Below, in pieces: positions 25,701 through 32,320 of a stretch of DNA of 35,190 nt. Positions within the stretch are counted from its first letter, which is position 1; each line of letters begins with the position of its first letter. The position numbers and the translations under genes were made by a program. This stretch comes from an uncultured Bacilli bacterium (GTDB lineage: Bacteria; Bacillota_I; Bacilli_A; Izemoplasmatales; UBA1188), in assembly GCA_905235635.1 (NCBI GenBank), contig CAJOMC010000018.1, positions 1-35,190 of the forward strand. Direction: 5' to 3'. The notes below the pieces were generated by a model, which saw only the letters and a program-made list of their open reading frames with translations, did no database searches and was not told where the DNA came from.

Positions 25701-26635
25701 TAAAGTCTTTTGCTTGACCGTTTGAACCCATGATATTTTCTATTTCAAATTTAACTCTATCAGTAATGGCATTCATTGAATCTTCAATAAATATTTTATA
25801 ATCAAAAACTTGTGGTTTTAAAGCAAGGGCTTTTCTAAAAGCTGCAGTATAAGCAATTCTTAGGTCAGATGCTACATTAATTTTTGATATGCCCCTTCTA
25901 GTTGCTTCTCTAAGCATATCTATTGGAATGCCTTGAGTTTGTTCCATTTTTCCACCATATTCATTTAATAGTTCTACGCTTTCAACAGGAACAGAAGAAG
26001 CTCCATGAAGAACGAGTGGGAAACCTGGAAGCATAGCATGTATTTCATCAAGAATATCAAATCTAAGTTCAGGTTTTTGTCCTGGTTTAAATTTATATGC
26101 TCCATGAGCAGTTCCTATAGCAATTGCGAGAGAATCTATACCTGTTTCTTTAACAAACCTTATAGCATCCTCAGGATGTGTGAATTTGCCGTATTTATCA
26201 TCTACTACAACGTCATCTTCAATTCCAGCAAGAGCACCGAGTTCTGCTTCAACTACTACGCCATGCGCGTGAGCATATTCAACGACTTCTTTAGCTTGCC
26301 TAATATTTTTTTCAAATTCATAGGCGCTAGCATCAATCATTACTGATGTAAAGCCTAGATCAATGCATTCTTTGCATAATTCAACTGATTTCTAAATGGA
26401 GTGCAACTGGAACAGTTACTGTATTAGATGCTACCTCAACTATTTCTTTAACATATTCTTTTCCAATGAATTTAAGTGACCCACTTGTTACAGCAATTAT
26501 AACTGGTGACTGCATTTCTTCACAACCTTTTAAAATAGCTTTGAGTCCATTTAAATCATCAATATTAAATGCTGGAACAGCATATCCGTTTTTTTGTGCG
26601 TGTTTGAACATTTCTTTTGTTGTTACTAGTGCCAT
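25696..26635 (-). pseudogene. Class II fructose/tagatose-bisphosphate aldolase, deletion at active site
   Basis: The start ATG at 26635 (MALVTTKEMFKHAQKNGYAV) follows AAAGGAG by eight bases; a longer frame from 26659 lacks this signal. The frame reaches VPVALHLE and then stops at 26381. The rest of the enzyme (SVELCKECIDLGFTSVMIDAS, split by frame, then AHGVVVEAELGALAGIEDDV, LVLHGASSVP, INVASDLRIAY) continues in another frame to 25696. The break falls where relatives have HLDHG: the catalytic Asp and the zinc-ligand His are missing. About eight bases appear lost, judged from the expected protein. The intact enzyme would split a ketose 1,6-bisphosphate into two trioses, following the PfkB step of the adjacent operon. 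Confidence 0.9.
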
Positions 26636-26660
26636 ATATTTATCTCCTTTATACGCCATT

Positions 26661-26689
26661 ATTATAATAAAAATACATTAAAAAATCAA
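26661..26689 (-). promoter_or_regulatory. Promoter of the aldolase gene
   Basis: On the minus strand TTGATT (26689-26684) and TATAAT (26666-26661) are 17 bp apart. Transcription would start near 26654, about 20 nt before the ATG. Confidence 0.7.
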
Positions 26690-26799
26690 TATTTTAATAT
26701 TATAAATAATATTAACATCTCATTTTGAAATAATTTAGATAAAGATAGAAAATCTATTTGTTTTTCTATTTCTTGATTAGTAAAATTATTTTGTTATTT

Positions 26800-26931
26800 G
26801 GGGAAAATGTGATTTTAGATGCCAATATCTCCGGGGAAAATGTGACGAGAGTATATTAAAACTCCGGGGAAAATGTAATTATTACTTGCAATTACACCGG
26901 GGAAAATGTAAAATATTAATAGAAATATTTG
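26800..26931 (+). repeat. Four direct repeats with exact 33-bp period upstream of the ATPase gene
   Basis: GGGGAAAATGTRA begins at 26800, 26833, 26866 and 26899, exactly 33 bp apart. The conserved core extends upstream to CTCC or CACC in copies 2-4, and the remaining 15 or so bases differ between units. A 33-bp period puts all copies on the same DNA face. The fourth copy overlaps the spacer and -10 of a promoter (26886-26914). Confidence 0.92.
26886..26914 (+). promoter_or_regulatory. Promoter of ATPase gene 1, overlapping repeat 4
   Basis: TTGCAA (26886-26891) and TAAAAT (26909-26914) are spaced 17 bp. Repeat 4 (26899-26911) covers the spacer and part of the -10, so a protein binding the repeats would compete with RNA polymerase. 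Confidence 0.55.
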
Positions 26932-26947
26932 TGTTTGGTGGCGTAAT

Positions 26948-28291
26948 ATGAAAGAAAATATTTGGCTAAAAAGAAAAATAGATATCTATCTTGAAGAGTG
27001 GAAAAATAAAGAAGACAAGAAGCCTTTAATAATTCGTGGCGCAAGACAAGTTGGTAAAACAAAAGCAGTTGAAAGATTCGCAAATAAAAATTATAAGAAT
27101 TTTATAAATATCAATTTTGTCCTTCAAGAAGAATATAGGTCTATTTTTGATAACGGTTACGAAGTAATAAATATAATCAAAAATATTTCTTTTATTAATC
27201 CATCTTATAAATTTGAAGAAGGTAATACATTATTATTTTTTGATGAAATTCAAGTTGTTCCTAAAGTCGCAACTTCATTAAAAAGCTTTAGAGAAGATGG
27301 CAGATTTGATGTAATTTGTTCCGGATCTCTTATGGGAATTAATTATCAAGAAATAGAATCTAATTCTGTAGGCAATAAAGAAGACTATGATATGAAATCA
27401 ATGGATTTCGAAGAATTTTTATGGGCTAAAGGTTATAGCGATGATCAAATAGATGATATTTTTTCATATATGAAAAATAATCAACCACTACCAAATGCTA
27501 TGTTTAACAAGCTTAGTGAACTATTTAAAGATTATATCATTGTTGGTGGTATGCCTGAAATTGTTAGAAAATATGTTGAACAAAACAATTTTTCAGGCAT
27601 ATTAGAGGCACAACGTCAAATAATAAGAGACTATGAAGAAGATATAACAAAATATGCGATTGGTTTAGATAAAACAAAAATATTAAATGTCTATAGAAAG
27701 ATTCCTGTGTTTTTATCAAATGAAAATAAGAAGTTCTTTATTTCTAAAGTTGAAAAGAATGCTAAATCAAAACAGTACGTTGGAGTAGTTGATTGGTTGA
27801 AGAATTCTGGAATAATAAATATTAGTTATTGTCTAGAAGAACCGTCATTACCATTAAAAGGCCATTATAATCCTGATAATTTTAGATTATATTTTATGGA
27901 TACAGGATTATTGATTGGCGCACTAGATGATGAAGCTCAACTAGATTTAAGAAATAACAAAAATATGAACACCTGTAAAGGTGCAATATATGAAAATATT
28001 GTAGGTGATATGCTAGTTAAAGCTGGATATGAATTATTCTTTTACAAAGATGAAAAAGGACATCTTGAAATGGATTTTTTTGTAAGAGACATTGATTCAT
28101 TGATACCAGTTGAGGTTAAATCGACTGATGGCGCAACTATTTCCTTAAATAACTTAATCAATAAAGACAAATATAAAGATATTCATTATGGAATAAAACT
28201 CGCAAATAAGAATATCGGTTATAATGATAAATTTTATACTTTTCCTTATTTCTTAACTTTCTTGTTAAAAAGATATTTAAACAAAGACTAA
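26948..28291 (+). CDS. AAA_14/DUF4143-family ATPase 1
   Basis: The 447-residue protein has an N-terminal ATPase domain with Walker A GARQVGKT (31-38), Walker B LLFFDE (95-100) and a sensor-like CSGSLMG near residue 131. Its C-terminal DUF4143 half has a possible PD-(D/E)xK-type motif: E in AIYENIVGDML, D376 in EMDFF, and E389/K391 in VEVKS. Proteins of this family are common and multi-copy in gut bacteria and their role is not established; some authors link them to stress or mobile DNA. It stands alone between repeat arrays at 26800-26931 and 28492-28549. Overall layout matches the second copy at 32321-33604, but the two are only distantly similar. Confidence 0.85.
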   Translation: MKENIWLKRKIDIYLEEWKNKEDKKPLIIRGARQVGKTKAVERFANKNYKNFININFVLQEEYRSIFDNGYEVINIIKNISFINPSYKFEEGNTLLFFDEIQVVPKVATSLKSFREDGRFDVICSGSLMGINYQEIESNSVGNKEDYDMKSMDFEEFLWAKGYSDDQIDDIFSYMKNNQPLPNAMFNKLSELFKDYIIVGGMPEIVRKYVEQNNFSGILEAQRQIIRDYEEDITKYAIGLDKTKILNVYRKIPVFLSNENKKFFISKVEKNAKSKQYVGVVDWLKNSGIINISYCLEEPSLPLKGHYNPDNFRLYFMDTGLLIGALDDEAQLDLRNNKNMNTCKGAIYENIVGDMLVKAGYELFFYKDEKGHLEMDFFVRDIDSLIPVEVKSTDGATISLNNLINKDKYKDIHYGIKLANKNIGYNDKFYTFPYFLTFLLKRYLNKD

Positions 28292-28491
28292 CATAGAGTT
28301 TATAAAAAGTGTTATAAGAGTATACAAATATATTAAATGCTATTGATAAAACAAAAAACTGGAATGGATTTTAGATAGCATTTTAAGAAATAGTAGATGG
28401 AATAATATCATTTATATTTTAAAGTCTATGAAGATAATTTAACATTTGGTATTAAAATTGATTCCAAGCATGTTAATGCTACTTTGCCAAT

Positions 28492-28549
28492 AAAAATTAC
28501 ATTTTTTTGGAGATAAAATTTTATAAAAATCACACTTTTTTGGAGATAA
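28492..28549 (-). repeat. Two direct repeats, 33-bp period, inverted relative to the left array
   Basis: AAAAATYACAYTTTTTTGGAGATAA begins at 28492 and 28525, exactly 33 bp apart. Read on the minus strand each unit is TTATCTCC, seven bases, TGTRATTTTT. That resembles the left-array unit (CTCC, eight bases, TGTRA) in opposite orientation. The ATPase gene thus lies between inverted arrays sharing period and core. Confidence 0.85.
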
Positions 28550-28615
28550 CCACTATTTTCGTTAAAATCAAAGGCAAAATGAACAATTGGGGGATGTAGA
28601 TTTTTTCTAATTTTT

Positions 28616-28644
28616 TTACTGTTCTTAGTAAAAAATCATATAAT
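28616..28644 (+). promoter_or_regulatory. Possible promoter of cstA
   Basis: TTACTG (28616-28621) and TATAAT (28639-28644) are 17 bp apart. The -10 is perfect and the -35 weak. Confidence 0.45.
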
Positions 28645-28658
28645 ATATTTGTTGGTGG

Positions 28659-28674
28659 TATGCAAGCATGCATA
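28659..28674. promoter_or_regulatory. Dyad in the cstA leader, possible operator
   Basis: TATGCA and TGCATA form a perfect inverted repeat around AGCA, about 8 bp after the predicted transcription start and ahead of the ribosome site (AAGGAAGG, 28717-28724). Confidence 0.4.
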
Positions 28675-28740
28675 TCTATTTATATAAGAACTTTAGGATT
28701 GATTATTTTAATTAAAAAGGAAGGATGTTTTTAAAATATT

Positions 28741-30222
28741 ATGGTTACCTTTTTTATCGCTTTAATATTATTAATAGGTGGCTATTTAATATACAGCAGA
28801 GTAACTGAAAAAATATTTTGTATAGATGACCGATTAACTCCAGCTATCGCAAACCCTGATGGTGTAGATATTACACCACTACCAAAATGGAAAGCATTTT
28901 TAATTGAATTATTAAATATTGCGGGTACTGGTCCTATATTTGGCGCAATAAGTGGCGCTTTATTTGGTCCTATTGTCTTTTATGGATAGTATTCGGCTGT
29001 ATTTTAGGTGGCGCAGTTCATGATTATTTTTCAGGAATGATTTCCTCAAGACACAATGGTGAATCAGTTGTTAAATTAGCAGGCATTTATGCTGGAAAAG
29101 CACTTGAAATAATCATGAGAATATTCTCTATTATTTTATTAATATTGGTTACAGCTGTTTTTGTTGTATCTCCTTCAGAATTACTTGAATCACTAACATC
29201 AGGCAGCGTTAAAGCCTGGATTTGGATGATTATAATTCTTTCATATTATTTTATAAGTACTATTGTTCCTATCGATAAAGTTATCGGTAAGATTTATCCT
29301 ATATTTGGTATTATTTTAATCGCTATGGCTGTTGCAGTAATATCAGGAATTATTATTCAACAAGATCAATATCCAATGATTGAATTAATAGGTAATTTTA
29401 AAGATTTTTCTAATGGTAATGGTGGACTTCCTTGGTGGCCATTTATGATGACAACAGTTGCTTGTGGCGCTGTTAGCGGATTTCATGCAACACAATCACC
29501 AATGGTTGCTAAATGTATTCAAAATGAAAAAGAAGGAAGACAGGTATTTTATGCAGCGATGGCCGCAGAAGGCGTTATTGCTTTAATTTGGGCAGCTGCA
29601 GCTATGGCTTTCTTTAAAGTTGATACAAGAGAAGGCTGGAATGCTTTAAATGCTATTGGCGGTAATTCTAATTCTGTAAACCAAATATGTAAAGGAGTAC
29701 TTGGAAAAAATAGGAACAGTTTTAGCTATTGTAGGTGTAGTAATATGTCCTATTACTAGTGGAGATACTGCTTTAAGAAGTTGTAGATTAATCGTAGGTG
29801 AAATATTTAAAATAGATCAAAAGAAAATATTAAATAGAATATTGTTAACTCTTCCTTTATTTGCTTTTGTAATTCTAATAAGTATTTGGAATTTTACTGA
29901 TGCTAGTAATTTTAATATTTTATGGCGCTGGTTTGCTTGGTCTAATCAGGTATTAGCAGCTATTTCACTATGGGTATCTACATTCTATTTATTCAAAGTA
30001 AATAAAAATAAATATAAAAGTTTATTCACAGGTATACCCGCAACTTTTATGACAATGGTAGTTGTAACATATATTTTAGCTGAACCACAATTAGCATTAG
30101 GACGCTTTATACCTTATAACATTGCTTTAATTGTAGGAACTAGTTTATCTTTATTATTATTTGGATTTTATTTATTTAAAGTAATAAGCAAAAACAATAA
30201 GGATATAGCACCTCTAAAATAG
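28741..30222 (+). pseudogene. cstA: CstA-family transporter (carbon starvation protein), two frameshifts
   Basis: CstA proteins are multi-helix membrane transporters for peptides or pyruvate, used when carbon is short. The conserved core is visible across three frames: NIAGTGPIFGAISGALFGPI near residue 60, then LGGAVHDYFSGMISSRHNGES, then ITSGDTALRSCRLIVGE. Frame 1 stops at 28987 where TTTTAT appears to have lost one T (VF-LWIVFGC expected). Frame 2 leaves the family near 29705, where a run of six A has one extra base (LGKIGTV expected). The two changes cancel, so the full span reads as about 493 residues, a normal length for short CstA proteins. Both changes are in homopolymers, so sequence error is as likely as real inactivation. 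The ribosome site lies unusually far (16 bases) upstream. Confidence 0.85.
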
Positions 30223-30242
30223 ATAATTAATATTTAACAAAC

Positions 30243-30269
30243 ACCTCCAAGTACTTTGGAGGTTTTTTT
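30243..30269 (+). terminator. Rho-independent terminator after cstA
   Basis: ACCTCCAA (30243-30250) pairs with TTGGAGGT (30256-30263) around GTACT, followed by TTTTTTG. Confidence 0.92.
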
Positions 30270-30315
30270 GTTGTTTTAGAGTTGGGTAAGTGAATCAAAA
30301 CTAGATGATATTCCA

Positions 30316-30344
30316 TTGAAAATATCAGAGAAATATAATATAAT
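30316..30344 (+). promoter_or_regulatory. Promoter of the AbrB-ABC operon
   Basis: TTGAAA (30316-30321) and TATAAT (30339-30344) are 17 bp apart. The predicted start at about 30351 touches the palindrome at 30352-30367. Confidence 0.75.
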
Positions 30345-30351
30345 AAGAAAT

Positions 30352-30367
30352 GTAAGAATATTCTTAC
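30352..30367. promoter_or_regulatory. 16-bp perfect palindrome at the transcription start, operator
   Basis: GTAAGAATATTCTTAC is fully palindromic and begins one base after the predicted start of transcription, a classic repressor position. The AbrB-like protein encoded next is a candidate ligand, which is inference. Confidence 0.6.
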
Positions 30368-30435
30368 TTATATTTCAAACACTTATTGAACAAACTCTAT
30401 GTAGATTATCAATTTAAAAAAAGGAAGGTAAAGCA

Positions 30436-30660
30436 ATGAAAGATATTCAAGAAGATAAATTTATTGTAAGTGTTAAAGTGGGGCCTAAAGGACAAATAAC
30501 TGTTCCTGCAGAAGCAAGGCGTATGTTTAATATAAAAGAAGGTGATACCTTAATGGTAATGGGTGATAAAGAAAAAGGTATTGCTTTAATTAAAGATGAT
30601 GTGTTCTATCAACTGATGGGAGGTATGTTTAACAATGGTAAAGGCAATCAGGATAAATAA
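30436..30660 (+). CDS. AbrB/MazE/SpoVT-fold transcriptional regulator
   Basis: The 74-residue protein carries the swapped-hairpin DNA-binding motif of the family at residues 12-50 (VKVGPKGQITVPAEARRMFN, then IKEGDTLMVMGD). It lacks a long C-terminal effector domain and ends in a Gly/Asn-rich tail. AAGGAAGG precedes the start. The ABC ATPase gene begins 26 bases before its stop, in another frame. Small AbrB-like regulators placed in front of ABC-2 exporters usually control that operon. Confidence 0.88.
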   Translation: MKDIQEDKFIVSVKVGPKGQITVPAEARRMFNIKEGDTLMVMGDKEKGIALIKDDVFYQLMGGMFNNGKGNQDK

Positions 30661-31366
30661 CTTAACTAAAGAATATAAAGATATAGTTGCTGTAGACAAC
30701 CTAAATTTAGAAATAAATGAAGGCGAACTGTTTTCACTTCTTGGTGTAAATGGCGCTGGTAAAACTACAACTATTAAAATGCTTTCAACGCTTATAGAAC
30801 CAACGAGTGGTGATGCATTTATATATGATTATTCCATTAAGAAAGATGAAGATAAGATTAAAGAGATAATCGATATCTCTATGCAAGAAACTGCTATCGC
30901 AAAAAAATTAACTGTTGATGAAAATATTGAATTTTATGCAAAGCTTTCTGGCCAAACAAATGAAGAAGTTATGGAATCTAAAGAAAGATTATATAAAACT
31001 TTTGGATTAGATAAAGTTAAAAATAAGAAAGCATCTAAGCTTTCAGGTGGCTGGCAAAGGAAACTATCTATTGCTTTAGCTCTTGTATCTAATCCAAAAG
31101 TATTATTTCTAGATGAACCAACACTTGGACTTGATGTTATCGCAAGAAGAGAACTTTGGAAAACAATAGAAGAATTTAAAGGTAAAATGACTATTATTCT
31201 AACTACTCACTATATGGAAGAAGCAGAAAACTTATCTGATAGAATTGGCATTATGAAAGATGGCAAATTACTTTTTGTTGGAACAAAAGAAGAACTATTT
31301 ATAAAAACAAATAAAACAAATGTAGAAGATGCTTTTATTGAAATGGTATCTGGAGGTAACCTCTAA
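30635..31366 (+). CDS. ABC transporter ATP-binding protein (ABC-2 exporter type)
   Basis: The 243-residue ATPase has Walker A GVNGAGKTTT near residue 38, the signature LSGGWQRK near residue 138 and Walker B LFLDEPTLGLD near residue 157. The switch His is in LTTHYMEEAE. The layout matches drug or polyketide exporter ATPases (CcmA/DrrA group). The start overlaps the AbrB-like gene by 26 bases and follows GGGAGG (30618-30623). The stop overlaps the permease start (TAATG). Substrate unknown. Confidence 0.93.
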   Translation: MVKAIRINNLTKEYKDIVAVDNLNLEINEGELFSLLGVNGAGKTTTIKMLSTLIEPTSGDAFIYDYSIKKDEDKIKEIIDISMQETAIAKKLTVDENIEFYAKLSGQTNEEVMESKERLYKTFGLDKVKNKKASKLSGGWQRKLSIALALVSNPKVLFLDEPTLGLDVIARRELWKTIEEFKGKMTIILTTHYMEEAENLSDRIGIMKDGKLLFVGTKEELFIKTNKTNVEDAFIEMVSGGNL

Positions 31367-32118
31367 TGAAAAACTCACTATCTAGAATACTTGTTCTAAC
31401 AAAAAGAAATTTAAAAGAAATATTAAGAGATCCTTTGTCTTTAATATTTACATTAGGCATGCCACTATTTATGGAAATATTATTTTATTTAATATTCCAT
31501 AATTTAACTAGCCAATTTGAAATGAAATATTTAGCTCCTGGAATTGTTGTATTCGCAGAAAGTTTCTTATCTTTATTTGTAGGCTTATTAATTGCGCTTG
31601 ATAGATCTACATCATTTCTAACTAGATTATATGTATCTAAAACAAAATCATATGAATTTATATTTTCCTATGCCTTATCAATGCTTCCTATTGTTTTAGT
31701 TCAATCTATATTATTCTTCTTAGTTGGTGGAATATTTGATTCATCTATATTTAGTTTTAATATGGTTCTAGCGATTCTTTTAAGCTTAGTTACATCTTTA
31801 TTCTTTATCGCAATGGGAATACTTCTTGGAACAATATGTAACGAAAAATCTATTGGTGGTATTTCATCAATTGTAATTGCTGGTCAATCAGTCCTTTCTG
31901 GCATGTGGTTTCCACTAGAAGGATTAAATGACGGAATGATAACTTTTATGAATGTATTACCATTTAGAAACGCTACTATCCTCATTCAAAATGTAATGAT
32001 TGGTATAAATGATGTATTTAAAGATTTTGTATTGCCACTTATTATTGTTTTAGCATATACAATTGTTACTTTCGTTTTAGCCATCTCATTCTTTAAATTT
32101 AAGATGAAATCTAAATAA
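31366..32118 (+). CDS. ABC-2 type permease
   Basis: The 250-residue membrane protein has about six helices. It opens with a cytoplasmic segment typical of ABC-2 permeases (TKRNLKEILRDPLSLIFTLG) and carries the late conserved stretch SGMWFPLEGLN before the last helices. It is the partner of the ATPase gene with which it overlaps by one base. It ends in a basic tail (FKFKMKSK). Probable drug, lipid or peptide exporter. Confidence 0.88.
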   Translation: MKNSLSRILVLTKRNLKEILRDPLSLIFTLGMPLFMEILFYLIFHNLTSQFEMKYLAPGIVVFAESFLSLFVGLLIALDRSTSFLTRLYVSKTKSYEFIFSYALSMLPIVLVQSILFFLVGGIFDSSIFSFNMVLAILLSLVTSLFFIAMGILLGTICNEKSIGGISSIVIAGQSVLSGMWFPLEGLNDGMITFMNVLPFRNATILIQNVMIGINDVFKDFVLPLIIVLAYTIVTFVLAISFFKFKMKSK

Positions 32119-32137
32119 TTTATTGAATTGAACATAA

Positions 32138-32168
32138 TTGAACATGTGCGAAAAAAGCACAAGTTCAA
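32138..32168. repeat. Imperfect hairpin after the ABC operon
   Basis: TTGAAC-A-TGTGC (32138-32149) pairs with GCACA-A-GTTCAA (32157-32168), one mismatch, loop GAAAAAA. No T-run follows on the plus strand, so it is at best a weak terminator. Confidence 0.5.
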
Positions 32169-32206
32169 ATGGATGACCAAAGAGAAGAAAGAAACTAAAA
32201 TACCTA

Positions 32207-32275
32207 GGAGAAAACTCCGAACAAAATGCGGAGAAAATTCCGAACAAAAAGCGGAGAAAATTCCGAATTGGTATT
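32207..32275 (+). repeat. Three direct repeats with exact 23-bp period upstream of ATPase 2
   Basis: GGAGAAAAYTCCGAA begins at 32207, 32230 and 32253. Units 1 and 2 match over 21 of 23 positions; unit 3 diverges after the core. Each unit contains a small dyad (GGAG-AAAA-CTCC in copy 1). The array ends at the -35 of the promoter at 32274. Confidence 0.92.
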
Positions 32276-32302
32276 GATTATTGATCCAAAATGCCCTACA
32301 AT
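32274..32302 (+). promoter_or_regulatory. Promoter of ATPase gene 2
   Basis: TTGATT (32274-32279) and TACAAT (32297-32302) are 17 bp apart. The start of transcription would be near 32309, after the first possible ATG of the frame (32291) and before the chosen one (32321). Confidence 0.65.
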
Positions 32303-32320
32303 AATGATGAAGGTATTGTT

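Larger units (their letters stand above)
28292..28740. other. Gene-free stretch between ATPase 1 and cstA
   Basis: The 449 bases hold no credible gene. They contain a 9-bp inverted repeat (AAATGCTAT at 28335-28343, ATAGCATTT at 28375-28383), the inverted 33-bp repeats (28492-28549), and a promoter-like pair with a dyad ahead of cstA. Short open stretches here look like decayed sequence. Confidence 0.6.

Noticed and set aside
26005-26681. Plus-strand frames over the aldolase
   Set aside because: They are antisense to clear aldolase motifs and show no family features or ribosome sites.
26800-26931. CRISPR array
   Set aside because: The conserved core is only about 17 bases and the variable parts about 16 bases, both too short, and no cas genes are present.
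26948-28291. IstB-type helper ATPase of an IS21 element
   Set aside because: The protein is far longer than IstB and has a DUF4143 C-terminal half; no IstA gene lies next to it.
28741-30222. Programmed frameshifting in cstA
   Set aside because: Two shifts of opposite sign are needed, both in plain homopolymers, with no stimulating structure seen, and the family is not known for recoding.
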